64,000 nucleotides of DNA from Ruminiclostridium cellobioparum DSM 1351 = ATCC 15832 (GTDB lineage Bacteria; Bacillota; Clostridia; Acetivibrionales; DSM-1351). The translations under genes and the position numbers were made by a program. Below the pieces are notes generated by a model that was not told the origin of the DNA, ran no database searches, and was given only the letters and a program-made list of their open reading frames with translations. The DNA is taken from positions 47,997 through 111,996 of the forward strand of contig NZ_KK211291.1 of NCBI RefSeq assembly GCF_000621505.1, read 5' to 3'. Within the stretch, counting starts at the first letter, position 1. The number at the start of each line of letters is the position of its first letter. Shown one piece after another: positions 33,743 to 42,679 of this stretch.

Positions 33743-35515
33743 ATGGAGATATTCAAAATGAGCCTTTCGGCTTCAGTTGTCATCCTGGCAGTTGTAATAA
33801 TACGGGCGCTTATGCTGCACCGGCTTCCAAAGCTGACATTTCTTGCTCTTTGGGCTGTGGCGCTGTGCCGCCTGCTCATTCCTTTTTCCGTTTCATCACG
33901 TTTCAGCATCCAAACTCTTGCAAACAAGCTGAAAACATACTTCTTTCCAGCAAATGAGACAATTGCAGGCATGTCCCGCATTAATACCGGAAACTTGGCA
34001 TACAGTATAAACACCCCATTGGCAGACGCAGCCCCGGCAGGCATATGGCCTATCCTGGCAGCTTGGCTTATTGGCCTGTCAGCCTGCGCCGTTTTTTTTA
34101 TCATAACGCATCTTAGGTGGCGCAGGGAGTATAAGACCGCCCTGCCGGCAGACAATGAATTTATAAGAGCCTGGCAGCGAAAGCAGCCATTAAGGCGAAA
34201 GGTTGAAATCCGGCAGTCGGACAGGATAGCCAGCCCGCTGACTTATGGGATAATATGTCCTGTGATACTCCTGCCAAAAACAACCGACTGGACGGACGAA
34301 ACATGTTTGAGGTACATCCTTACTCATGAATTTATGCATATCCGGCGCTTTGACACTTTAATGAAGCTGCTGCTCACTGCTGCCGTGTGCTTACACTGGT
34401 TCAACCCTCTGGTATGGGTTATGTATGTACTTGTGAACCGGGATATTGAACTGTCCTGTGATGAATCTGTTGTAAGAAAGTTTGGAGAAACTGTAAAGTC
34501 CGCTTATGCCTTGACTCTTATTGGGCTGGAGGAAAAGAAAAGCAGCCTTGTCCCCCTTGTGAACAATTTCAGCAAAAGTGCTATTGAAGAAAGGATTGTG
34601 TCTATTATGAAAATAAAGAATACTTCGTATAAGAGTATTATACTGGCTATGGCTTTGGTCATAGGCATATCTGTTGTTTTCGCTACCAACGCTGCTTCTG
34701 CAGCTGATAAAGAACATCAGAACGGAAATATCTCTTTCGCGGAAGAAACAGGATACTTGGAAACGCTGGAAAGCAAGGCCGAGGCATTTGCTGTATATAA
34801 AGAATATGGACTTACCTACAATAAAAATACCGACCGGCTGTTTTATAATGGAGAGTTGGTCAGATATTTTGAAGACTACTATCCGGTGGATGAACACAGC
34901 AGTGCAGGAATGGACCACTTCAATGAAGCCGGCACCATAGACGTTCATGGTGTAAGGGATTTAGCCCAATTAACCCATAATTCGGACGGAGCAGTTGAGC
35001 CGGGCGGCAGACTTATGGGAATAGAACCATACAGTCAGGCCGAATTTGATGCAAGGAACACCGATGAATTGAAAAATCCGCCCAAGACATATGCCGTAAC
35101 GGTCGATGAGGGCTCAGGAAAAAATAATTCCGCTGCAGTCCCGAAATTCTCAAATGACAGCACTTCACCCATGGACTATAGTGAGGAGGGCAATGTGACA
35201 ACCGATGAACTGGCAAAAGAGTACACCGTTTATAAACCATTCGGATTAACTTATGATAAAAAGAACGGCTGCTTGTACTATAAAGATAAGCTCGTCCGCT
35301 ATTTTACCGACATCATGTCCTCAAACGGGGAGTCTTTCTCAAGCGGAAAGTTTAAAGGCTCCATGAGGCAGATAAACAATCCCGATGGAAAGGGTGAAGT
35401 GGATGTTTATGCCGTACGTGATTACGGGAAACCGGATGCAGACGGCCACGGTACTCTGACTGGTATTAATCAATACAGCCAGGAGGAGTTTGATGCCCGG
35501 ACAAAGGAACAATAA
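33743..35515 (+). CDS. M56-family (BlaR1/MecR1-like) membrane antirepressor with duplicated extracellular domain
   Basis: 590 residues. Membrane helices near residues 4-25, 30-50, 92-115 and 298-316, with the zinc-protease motif HEFMH at 195-199 and the downstream NRDIELSCDESVV Glu/Asp site between helices 3 and 4. GAGGGG precedes the ATG. In BlaR1 the C-terminus is a penicillin-binding domain with SxxK. Here it is instead two copies of an unrelated domain (about 340-450 and 480-590): each has VYK-x-(Y/F)GLTY-(N/D)-K, a (L/Y)(F/Y)Y-(N/K)-(G/D)-(E/K)-LVRYF segment, a GE-VDV or GTIDVHGVRD block and a YSQ-x-EFDAR end. No SxxK lies in a PBP context. It probably senses a different signal and triggers cleavage of the BlaI-type repressor. 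Confidence 0.88.
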   Translation: MEIFKMSLSASVVILAVVIIRALMLHRLPKLTFLALWAVALCRLLIPFSVSSRFSIQTLANKLKTYFFPANETIAGMSRINTGNLAYSINTPLADAAPAGIWPILAAWLIGLSACAVFFIITHLRWRREYKTALPADNEFIRAWQRKQPLRRKVEIRQSDRIASPLTYGIICPVILLPKTTDWTDETCLRYILTHEFMHIRRFDTLMKLLLTAAVCLHWFNPLVWVMYVLVNRDIELSCDESVVRKFGETVKSAYALTLIGLEEKKSSLVPLVNNFSKSAIEERIVSIMKIKNTSYKSIILAMALVIGISVVFATNAASAADKEHQNGNISFAEETGYLETLESKAEAFAVYKEYGLTYNKNTDRLFYNGELVRYFEDYYPVDEHSSAGMDHFNEAGTIDVHGVRDLAQLTHNSDGAVEPGGRLMGIEPYSQAEFDARNTDELKNPPKTYAVTVDEGSGKNNSAAVPKFSNDSTSPMDYSEEGNVTTDELAKEYTVYKPFGLTYDKKNGCLYYKDKLVRYFTDIMSSNGESFSSGKFKGSMRQINNPDGKGEVDVYAVRDYGKPDADGHGTLTGINQYSQEEFDARTKEQ

Positions 35516-35545
35516 AAAGCGGTAAAATTGTGTACAATAAAGTAA

Positions 35546-35586
35546 AATAGCAACCTGACAGGTAAAAATTCAGGCTGCTATTTTTT
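35546..35586 (+). terminator. Intrinsic terminator after the M56 gene
   Basis: AATAGCAACCTGA (35546-35558) pairs with 35570-35582 with one mismatch, followed by TTTTT. It overlaps the stop of the convergent PucR gene and may also end that transcript. Confidence 0.75.
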
Positions 35587-36703
35587 ATATCAAAAAATAT
35601 TCTTTCAGGTAGAAGGCCATAAGTAAATTAAATTTCACCTCGGAATTGTCCAGCTCGGAATTTAAAAGATCTTTGATCTTCCGCATACGATAGACTATGG
35701 TGTTACGGTGGGTATGAATTCTGGAGGCCGTTTCCAGGATATTGCAGTCTGAAAGCAGAAAAATGCGGAGCGTTTTCATATAATCCGAATCATGTTCGGC
35801 ATCGTATTGCTCTAAAACACCCAGATGCCGTTTATATATTGTTTGCAGCAGAGCCGGATCGGAGGAACAGAATAAAATCTGAAATATTCCCAGATCGTCA
35901 AAATTTATATACTGCCGGTTCCAGAATACGGCAGCTGCCAGGGAAAAGCGGGCACGTTTATAGCACAGGCTGATTTCAGCAAGAGAATGGATGGTATCAC
36001 CCAAACCCAGCTTTATACTGTCACAAAAACAGATCAAATCAATAAGGCCGTTCAGAGAGAGCTTCCCGCTTGAAACATTGTATATCAGCACATGCAGATG
36101 GTCATGCTCAAATATGTGATACTTTAATCCGTAACTGTTCAATGGTGAAGTAAGCCTTGTAATGTCCTGCAGATTTTGAATGACCATTATCCTGTAATCC
36201 GAGGCTGTTGCAAATCCGAACTGATTCATTGTCCTGAGAAGATTTTCCTGTACGGGAGATTGGTAAAGAGCACTTAAAAATGATGCGTCGAGATGTTCCT
36301 CTCTTTGATTGTTATGCAGCAGCAGGATACTGAAATCCTGCATTATATCCACAAGGTGCACTTCCCAGGGCATGGTGAAAACAGGAAATACGGCAATGTC
36401 GCATAACTCCAGGATTTCAGGAGTTATATCCTGAGGCTTGAGATACTTGCCTACATTGATAAGGATACCGCTGCAGTTGCGTGTAACCAGCGCACTGATG
36501 AAATCGTAGAGTTTGACACCGCTCTGAGTGAAGAGCCCTGTGGTGATGACCAGCTCACCGCCTTTTAAAAAGGATATGTTTTGGATATCTTCCGCAAGAT
36601 ATACCCAGGAGGCGGAATTGTTCAAGCCTGCTTGTCCGCCGTGCAGTACCAGCCTGTATTTTTCTTTTGCATGCTCATAAAGCTCCGAAACCTGAGTACG
36701 CAA
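35585..36703 (-). CDS. PucR-family transcriptional regulator
   Basis: 372 residues. An N-terminal PucR domain (ASWVYLAEDIQNISFLKGGELVITTG) and a C-terminal HTH_30 (LRIFLLSDCNILETASRIHTHRNTIVYRMRKIKDLLN). The start is TTG at 36703 with AGGAGGG seven bases before. Family members often activate catabolic operons for purines, amino acids or GABA in response to the substrate. It is divergent from the importer/aminotransferase operon and is its likely regulator. Confidence 0.9.
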   Translation of the reverse strand: MRTQVSELYEHAKEKYRLVLHGGQAGLNNSASWVYLAEDIQNISFLKGGELVITTGLFTQSGVKLYDFISALVTRNCSGILINVGKYLKPQDITPEILELCDIAVFPVFTMPWEVHLVDIMQDFSILLLHNNQREEHLDASFLSALYQSPVQENLLRTMNQFGFATASDYRIMVIQNLQDITRLTSPLNSYGLKYHIFEHDHLHVLIYNVSSGKLSLNGLIDLICFCDSIKLGLGDTIHSLAEISLCYKRARFSLAAAVFWNRQYINFDDLGIFQILFCSSDPALLQTIYKRHLGVLEQYDAEHDSDYMKTLRIFLLSDCNILETASRIHTHRNTIVYRMRKIKDLLNSELDNSEVKFNLLMAFYLKEYFLI

Positions 36704-36841
36704 TCAACATCCCTCCTAAAATTATTGTTTAAAGGATAACATACATTTGTTAATTTTGAAAAGCCCTATACATGAACTATTATATTTAAGCTTTTGTATC
36801 CGGAGTACAATAAAATCTTGAAAGTTTGGAGTTTCAGTCCA

Positions 36842-36871
36842 TTGTAAACCCCTATTGTTGTGCAGTATAAT
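36842..36871 (+). promoter_or_regulatory. Promoter of the kinase-importer-dehydrogenase operon
   Basis: TTGTAA (36842-36847), 18 bases, TATAAT (36866-36871). It lies in the divergent gap from the PucR gene; a PucR site could not be identified by eye. Confidence 0.5.
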
Positions 36872-36907
36872 GAATCCAACAAAACTATTAAGAAAGAAGA
36901 ATGTAGT

Positions 36908-37507
36908 ATGGATGAAAAATTCGTTGTGACAATTGCAAGACAGTTCGGCAGTCTGGGGCGGCCTATCGCACGAAAAGTCAGTGAAAAGCTGGGTATCCAA
37001 TATTACGACAGGGACATTGTAGAACTGACTGCAAAGAATCTCAATCTTCCGGTTTCAACAATCAGCGATGCTGAAGAAAGTGCTAAATCAGCCTTTTTCA
37101 ATATGAATTACCCGCTGGGCATGGGTACGACGGCAATTCAGGATTCCATCTTTGCCTCCCAGAGAAAGATAATTGTCAATCTTGCCGAAAAGGAATCCTG
37201 CATTATAGTAGGGCGGTGTGCAGACCATATTTTAAGGGACTGCAAAAACATCATAAACATATTCATTTATGCTCCGTATGAGGCAAGACTTGTAAATTGC
37301 GTTGAAAGGCTGGATATGCGGCTTGACGAAGCCAAGAGAATGATCGCTTCGGTCGATAAAGCCAGAGAATCCTACCACAGACACTACAGCGGATATTCCA
37401 TGTCAGACAAGGACTATAAGCATGTAATGCTGGATTCGAGCCTGTTGGGTGTGGATGGGACCTGTGATATACTTACCGATATAATTAAAAAAAGATTCAA
37501 TCTTTAA
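36908..37507 (+). CDS. Cytidylate kinase-like family protein
   Basis: 199 residues from ATG at 36908. Starts with VVTIARQFGSLGRPIARKVSEKLGIQYYDRDIV, the PF13189 pattern, where the P-loop is a degenerate GSLGRPIA without the usual GKS/T. Further: IIVGRCADHILRDCKN and FIYAPYEARL. It is not a housekeeping CMP kinase; its phosphoryl acceptor is unknown. Being the first gene of an importer-catabolic operon suggests a role there or in regulation. Confidence 0.85.
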   Translation: MDEKFVVTIARQFGSLGRPIARKVSEKLGIQYYDRDIVELTAKNLNLPVSTISDAEESAKSAFFNMNYPLGMGTTAIQDSIFASQRKIIVNLAEKESCIIVGRCADHILRDCKNIINIFIYAPYEARLVNCVERLDMRLDEAKRMIASVDKARESYHRHYSGYSMSDKDYKHVMLDSSLLGVDGTCDILTDIIKKRFNL

Positions 37508-37623
37508 TAACGGATTGCAAGCAGTATAAGTGAACGGCAATGGAGCTTTTCTTTTGAAAAGCTCTGTTGCTGTTTTTTTGTTTTTCCATAGAACGAATTT
37601 CATTATTGTCTTGGGAGGTTAAT

Positions 37624-38352
37624 ATGGTAATGCTTGAAGTAAAAAAGCTTTCAAAATGTTTCATAGATCTGGAAGTACTCCGGGATGTCAATATCTCCAT
37701 AAAAAAGGGAGAGGTGGTAGTTGTTATCGGGCCGTCAGGCTCGGGGAAAAGTACACTGCTGCGCTGCATCAATCTTTTGGAGCAGCCCACCGGCGGTGAG
37801 ATTCTATACATGGGACAGAACATTATGCAGCTGGGAAAAAAGGTCACCGACTATAGAAAGCACGTTGGGATGGTTTTTCAGAGATTTAATCTGTTTCCGT
37901 TAAAGACTTCCCTGGAAAATGTTATGTACGCTCCGGTCAAGCTGAACAAGCTCCAGCCCAAGGACGCAAAGGACCAGGCTATGGAGCTGCTTTGCAAAGT
38001 CGGCCTGGAAAGCAAGGCAAATGTTTATCCCCTTGCCCTTTCGGGAGGACAGCAGCAGCGTGTGGCCATAGCCAGGGCCCTGGCCATGCAGCCGGATATT
38101 ATGCTGTTTGATGAACCCACATCGGCACTGGACCCCGAATTGGTGGGAGATGTGCTCGAGGTCATGAAGCAGCTGGCAAAAGAGGGAATGACAATGATGG
38201 TGGTAACACATGAAATGGGGTTTGCAAAAGATGTGGCCGACCGCGTAATCTTTATGGACGGAGGTTATGTTATTGAAGAGGACACACCTTCAGAAATCTT
38301 TACAAGACCTAAAAACGACAGAACCAGGGCTTTTCTGGCCCGGGTACTGTGA
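37624..38352 (+). CDS. Polar amino-acid ABC transporter ATP-binding protein
   Basis: 242 residues from ATG at 37624 (GGGAGG five bases before). Walker [11 protein letters not shown]-loop [11 protein letters not shown], signature LSGGQQQRV, Walker [16 protein letters not shown]-loop VTHEMGFA. GlnQ type. Together with the permease and binding protein that follow, it makes a second amino-acid importer in the window; the pieces are closer to each other than to the 2-5 kb operon. Confidence 0.94.
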   Translation: MVMLEVKKLSKCFIDLEVLRDVNISIKKGEVVVVIGPSGSGKSTLLRCINLLEQPTGGEILYMGQNIMQLGKKVTDYRKHVGMVFQRFNLFPLKTSLENVMYAPVKLNKLQPKDAKDQAMELLCKVGLESKANVYPLALSGGQQQRVAIARALAMQPDIMLFDEPTSALDPELVGDVLEVMKQLAKEGMTMMVVTHEMGFAKDVADRVIFMDGGYVIEEDTPSEIFTRPKNDRTRAFLARVL

Positions 38353-38368
38353 CAGGAGGTGAATTTCA

Positions 38369-39064
38369 ATGGAAATACATTTCATGAAAGCTCTGAACAC
38401 TCTGGGGCCTGATCTGCTGAGAGGTATAGGAATAGTAGTATATATCACCCTTGCCGGCTTTATATGCGCGCTGGCCGTGGCTTTGCTGATTGCCATAGGG
38501 CGGCTTTCAAAACGTAGGGTTCTGGAACGGATATTAGGCATATTCATAGAGTTGGTACGCGGTACGCCGCTTCTGGTTCAGTTCTTCTATATTTATTATG
38601 TTGTGCCCATGCTGATTAACGGTATAACCGGATTGCTGGGGTATGAGACCAACCTTCAGCTTCAGGCTGCAACCTGCGGTATTATCGGTTTTGCAATAAA
38701 TTATGGTTGCTATATGTCCGAGGTCATCAGGTCTGCAATACTGGCTATAGACCCCGGACAACGGGAAGCCGGCCTGGCACTCGGTTTTAGTGAAAATCAG
38801 GTGCTTTTTCATTTTATCATACCGCCGGCGCTCCGGAATTCAATTCCGGTGTTCGGAAACTACCTGGTCATGCTGATCAAGGATACCTCGCTGCTGGCTA
38901 TGATTTCAGTGCAGGAACTGCTTCTGAGGACAAAAACCTTTGCATCGCAAACATTTCTGACAGTTGAGGCATATACCATCCTTGCCCTTGTATACCTGGT
39001 AATCAGTATTCCGCTCTCACAGCTGAGCAGGATAGTTGAGCGGAGACTGAAACAGATACGCTGA
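38369..39064 (+). CDS. Polar amino-acid ABC transporter permease
   Basis: 231 residues, five hydrophobic segments, EAA loop REAGLALGFSENQVLFHFIIPPALRNSIPVF. GGAGGTG before the ATG. There is one permease only, so it should act as a homodimer. Confidence 0.93.
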   Translation: MEIHFMKALNTLGPDLLRGIGIVVYITLAGFICALAVALLIAIGRLSKRRVLERILGIFIELVRGTPLLVQFFYIYYVVPMLINGITGLLGYETNLQLQAATCGIIGFAINYGCYMSEVIRSAILAIDPGQREAGLALGFSENQVLFHFIIPPALRNSIPVFGNYLVMLIKDTSLLAMISVQELLLRTKTFASQTFLTVEAYTILALVYLVISIPLSQLSRIVERRLKQIR

Positions 39065-39134
39065 TATACCCATGTTTTTATAAATTGCAAAATAAACAAT
39101 AAACAATCTATTTAAGAGAAAGAAGGCGGATTTT

Positions 39135-40064
39135 ATGAAAAAAGTAAAACTTGAACGATTAATTGCTGCGAGTCTGTCATTGTCAATGATATTTACACTT
39201 TTAACAGGCTGCGGCAGCACCTCGGGCAATGGGGCAGACACAACAAAAGCAGCTTCGACGGCTTCGGCAACAGCAGGAAACTATTCCGCTTCTTCGGGCG
39301 AGTCCGAAGTACTTAAAAAAATCAAGGAAAAAGGTTATATACTCATCGGTTCATCCAATGATGCTCCGTTTTCCTATAAGGATGTAAACACAGGCAAGCT
39401 TGAGGGCATTGATATGGAAATCCTCAGTGAAATATGCGGCCGACTGGGTATTCCGGATATTCAAATGAAGGTTGTTGATTTTTCAAACCTGCTGGTTGAG
39501 CTGAACAATAACAGCATAGATATGGTTGTGGATGCCATGTATGTCAAGGAGGAACGTTTGCAGATAGCTGCATTCACCGATAAATGGTATCAGGAGGGTG
39601 AAGCGGTGGTTATTCCTGCCGGCTCAAAAATTACCGGCAAGGAGGACCTGAAGGGGAAAACCATTGGAGCGCAGCCGGGTACAACTTTCTACGAAACAGC
39701 CCAAAAATGGCTTGATGAAGGCAAGATCGGCAAGCTGGAGGCCTATGACAATCAGGCAACCCTGATGACGGCTGTAAATATGGGAAAGGTGGACGCTGTT
39801 GTAACAGACGGTATAGTAGCAGGGTATACTCTTTCGTCGGACAGTTCCCTGAAGCTGAAACTCCTGTCGCCTTATGAAGCCGAAGCAAGCGGACAGATCG
39901 GTGCTGCGGTACGCTTCAAGGACAAGGACTTCCTGGCCGAAGTAAACAAGGCTCTAAATGAAATGAAGGAAGATGGAACACTTATGAAAATATTGGAGAA
40001 ATACGGTCTGACCAAAGATTATTTTGTCGGTATTGAAGATGGAGTAACAAAAAACGTTAAGTAA
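39135..40064 (+). CDS. Polar amino-acid ABC transporter substrate-binding lipoprotein
   Basis: 309 residues. Lipobox LLTGCGS, Thr/Ala/Ser linker, then PF00497 domain (ILIGSSNDAPFSYKDVNTGKLEGIDMEILSEICGRLG, NNNSIDMVVDAMYVKEERLQ, GAQPGTTFYETAQKW). The ligand may be an amino acid degraded by the two enzymes downstream, perhaps an omega-amino acid such as GABA or beta-alanine; this is inferred from context. Confidence 0.92.
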   Translation: MKKVKLERLIAASLSLSMIFTLLTGCGSTSGNGADTTKAASTASATAGNYSASSGESEVLKKIKEKGYILIGSSNDAPFSYKDVNTGKLEGIDMEILSEICGRLGIPDIQMKVVDFSNLLVELNNNSIDMVVDAMYVKEERLQIAAFTDKWYQEGEAVVIPAGSKITGKEDLKGKTIGAQPGTTFYETAQKWLDEGKIGKLEAYDNQATLMTAVNMGKVDAVVTDGIVAGYTLSSDSSLKLKLLSPYEAEASGQIGAAVRFKDKDFLAEVNKALNEMKEDGTLMKILEKYGLTKDYFVGIEDGVTKNVK

Positions 40065-40085
40065 TTACCACTTGGGAGGATATAT

Positions 40086-41219
40086 ATGTTGGAGTTTCAG
40101 TATGATCTGCCGGTCAATCTTGTTTTCGGCCGGGGAAAATCGGATACAATCGGGAAAATAGCGGCTGAGTTTGGGAAACGTGTTTTAATTGTCACCGGAG
40201 GCAGCAGTACAAAACGCTCGGGCTTGCTGGCCAAAACCGTTTCACAGTTGGTCGAAAACGGTGTGTCATTTGTGATCTATGACCGGGTTACACCAAATCC
40301 CTTAACCACAACCATATATGAGGGGGCAGAAATTGCAGCCGCCGAAAAATGTGATGCGGTAATAGCTCTGGGAGGCGGAAGCAGCCTGGATGCAGGAAAG
40401 GCAATTGCTTTTCAGGCCGTGAACGGCGGTGATATCAGTGACTATATTTTCGGAAGGAAATTCAGCGGCAAAGCCCTTCCCATACTTGCCGTACCGACTA
40501 CCTGCGGAACAGGAAGCGAAGGAAACGGTTTTGCCGTCATAACCAATCCCGACACTCTGGATAAAAAGTCACTGCGCTGCAAGGCAATAGTGCCGGTCTG
40601 CTCCATAATCGATCCGCTGCTTATGACTACCATGCCAAAATCAACACTGGCTGCGGTGGGCTTTGATGCATTATGTCACAATATTGACGCCTATATATCC
40701 TCAATATCCCAGCCATTAACAGAAATACAGGCATTGGAGGGTGTCAGGCTGGCTGCCGGCAGCCTCCGGAAGGTGTATGCAGACCCGGCGGATCTGGACA
40801 GCTGGGACCGCCTTTGTCTGGCAAGCACTCTTGGAGGCATGGTTATCAATACTGCCGGAGTGACGGCGCTGCACGGAATGGAACATCCCGTCAGCGGACT
40901 GAAGGATATTGTGCACGGCATTGGGCTTGCTGCGCTGGCACCTGCCGTATATGAAGAATCCATCGGAGGGCTGCCGGAGAAATTCTCCATATTGTCACAA
41001 ATTTTAGGCGGAAAAGATGAAAACGACTTTGTGCCTGCAGTCCGGAAATTGCTTGATGAGCTGCATTTGACTGCTACTCTGGGGGAACAGGGAATCAAAG
41101 CTTCAGAGGTGGACTGGCTGGCCGAAAACTGCCTGAAGGTGTCTGCTCCCAGTATTGCCAACCATCCTGTCATATTTGGCCTTGAGGATATAAAAAGAAT
41201 ATATTTGAAAGCTTTATAA
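40086..41219 (+). CDS. Iron-containing (group III) alcohol dehydrogenase
   Basis: 377 residues. NAD-binding ALGGGSSLDAGKAIA, TTCGTGSEGNGFAVI, and metal ligands from GFDALCHNIDAYIS (Asp, His), HGMEHPVSG (His) and VHGIGLAALAP (His). GGGAGGATATAT before the ATG. Members include 4-hydroxybutyrate dehydrogenase, which reduces succinic semialdehyde. Placed next to a class III aminotransferase, this would take the semialdehyde product to a hydroxy acid; specificity is inferred. Confidence 0.92.
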   Translation: MLEFQYDLPVNLVFGRGKSDTIGKIAAEFGKRVLIVTGGSSTKRSGLLAKTVSQLVENGVSFVIYDRVTPNPLTTTIYEGAEIAAAEKCDAVIALGGGSSLDAGKAIAFQAVNGGDISDYIFGRKFSGKALPILAVPTTCGTGSEGNGFAVITNPDTLDKKSLRCKAIVPVCSIIDPLLMTTMPKSTLAAVGFDALCHNIDAYISSISQPLTEIQALEGVRLAAGSLRKVYADPADLDSWDRLCLASTLGGMVINTAGVTALHGMEHPVSGLKDIVHGIGLAALAPAVYEESIGGLPEKFSILSQILGGKDENDFVPAVRKLLDELHLTATLGEQGIKASEVDWLAENCLKVSAPSIANHPVIFGLEDIKRIYLKAL

Positions 41220-41256
41220 ATAAAAATTACATTAAACATGTTAAGGGGGACGGATT

Positions 41257-42606
41257 ATGCTTAAAGATGCTTTACCGAAAATAAACACACCTTTGCCCGG
41301 GCCGAAAGCCCGGGCCATAATAGAAAGAAGGGCCCAAGCCATGCCAGGCGCCGTCAAATGTTCCTATCCCTGTGTCATAAGCAGGGGAGAGGGCGCAATG
41401 CTTGAAGATGTTGACGGCAATGTTTTTCTTGACTGGGTAGGAGGAGTGGGAGTACTGAATATCGGTTACAGTCATCCTGAATTGATTGCCGCCGTGAAAG
41501 AGCAGTCGGAAAAGTTTTTTCATGCAATGATGAATATAGTCACCCATGAGGGCTATATAAAACTTGCTGAAAAAATGAATCAAATCGTTCCTGTTAAAAA
41601 TAAAATACGTAAAACAATGTTCGCAAATTCCGGAGCAGAAGCAATAGAAAATGCGGTCAAAATTGCAAAATCATTTACCGGCAGACCCAATATCATAGTT
41701 TTTTCAGGTGCCTTCCACGGCAGAACCCTGCTTGCGTCCACAATGACCGCAAAAAAGGCCTATGCATACGGTATCGGTCCGCTGCCGGACGGCGTATACC
41801 GTGCGGAATTTCCCTATTTGTACCGCGGTCCCAGGGGATATAACGAAGCAGAAGCTGTAGAATATTATATTGAAAAGCTTAAGAAGGTATTTGATGAGGC
41901 ATCTCCGGCGGAATATGCAGCCGCAGTCGTTTTAGAGCCTGTACAGGGAGAGGGGGGCTTCATTCCTGCTCCGCTGGAATGGGTAAAGGCTGTCCGGAAG
42001 ATCTGTGACGATAACGGCATATTGCTGATTGCTGACGAGGTTCAGACAGGTTTTGCACGCTCGGGAAAAATGTTCGTTTCAAACTACTGGGAGGAGGCAG
42101 GCTGTGCACCCGATATTATAGCGGCTGCAAAATCCATCGCAGGAGGGATTCCATTAAGTGCCGTAACAGCCGGGGCCCACATAATTGACGGTGTAAAAAA
42201 CGGTATAATCGGGGGTACTTTCGGCGGTAACGCGCTGGCTTGTGCCTCTGCGTTGAAAGTAATAGAAATTATGGAACGTGAAAACTTATGTGAACGATCT
42301 CTGGAAATTGCAAAAAAATGCAGGGAGGAATTCGGCAAATGGATGGAAGAATACCAGGAAGTGGGAGATGTGCGCGGTATAGGCTGTATGATGGGCATTG
42401 AGTTTGTTACCGACAAAAAAAGCAAAACTCCAAATCCCGGACTGGTATCGGATATTGTTGCCTGTGCTGCCCGGCATGGTTTAATAATAGAAAGTGCGGG
42501 TGCATATTCCAATGTCATCAGGTTCCTTTGTCCTTTGGTTGTTACAGACGAGCAGCTTGACTGCGGACTGGAGATATTGAAGTCGTCAATCGAGGCATGC
42601 AGATAA
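41257..42606 (+). CDS. Class III PLP-dependent aminotransferase (GabT-like)
   Basis: 449 residues. Blocks: LDWVGGVGVLNIGYSHPELI, ANSGAEAIENAVKIAKSFTGRPNIIVFSGAFHGRTLLASTMT, EPVQGEGGFIPAP, LLIADEVQTGFARSGKMF and the PLP lysine in DIIAAAKSIAGGIPLSAV. The length and blocks fit 4-aminobutyrate aminotransferases and close relatives. GGGGGACGGATT precedes the ATG. Last gene of the PucR-side operon. Other possible amino donors are beta-alanine, taurine, putrescine or 5-aminovalerate. Confidence 0.92.
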   Translation: MLKDALPKINTPLPGPKARAIIERRAQAMPGAVKCSYPCVISRGEGAMLEDVDGNVFLDWVGGVGVLNIGYSHPELIAAVKEQSEKFFHAMMNIVTHEGYIKLAEKMNQIVPVKNKIRKTMFANSGAEAIENAVKIAKSFTGRPNIIVFSGAFHGRTLLASTMTAKKAYAYGIGPLPDGVYRAEFPYLYRGPRGYNEAEAVEYYIEKLKKVFDEASPAEYAAAVVLEPVQGEGGFIPAPLEWVKAVRKICDDNGILLIADEVQTGFARSGKMFVSNYWEEAGCAPDIIAAAKSIAGGIPLSAVTAGAHIIDGVKNGIIGGTFGGNALACASALKVIEIMERENLCERSLEIAKKCREEFGKWMEEYQEVGDVRGIGCMMGIEFVTDKKSKTPNPGLVSDIVACAARHGLIIESAGAYSNVIRFLCPLVVTDEQLDCGLEILKSSIEACR

Positions 42607-42628
42607 ATTTCATACCAGTTATGTCCCC

Positions 42629-42670
42629 GGCTGAAACAGTTATAATACATGAATTATAATTGTTTCGGCC
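42629..42670. terminator. Long hairpin between convergent genes
   Basis: 42629-42646 pairs with 42653-42670 over 18 positions with two G-T pairs and no mismatches, and a 6-base loop. It lies between the aminotransferase and AraC stops. The following U-tract is poor (ACTTTTAC), so it may protect RNA ends or stop both transcripts inefficiently. Confidence 0.6.
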
Positions 42671-42679
42671 TGGGAACTT

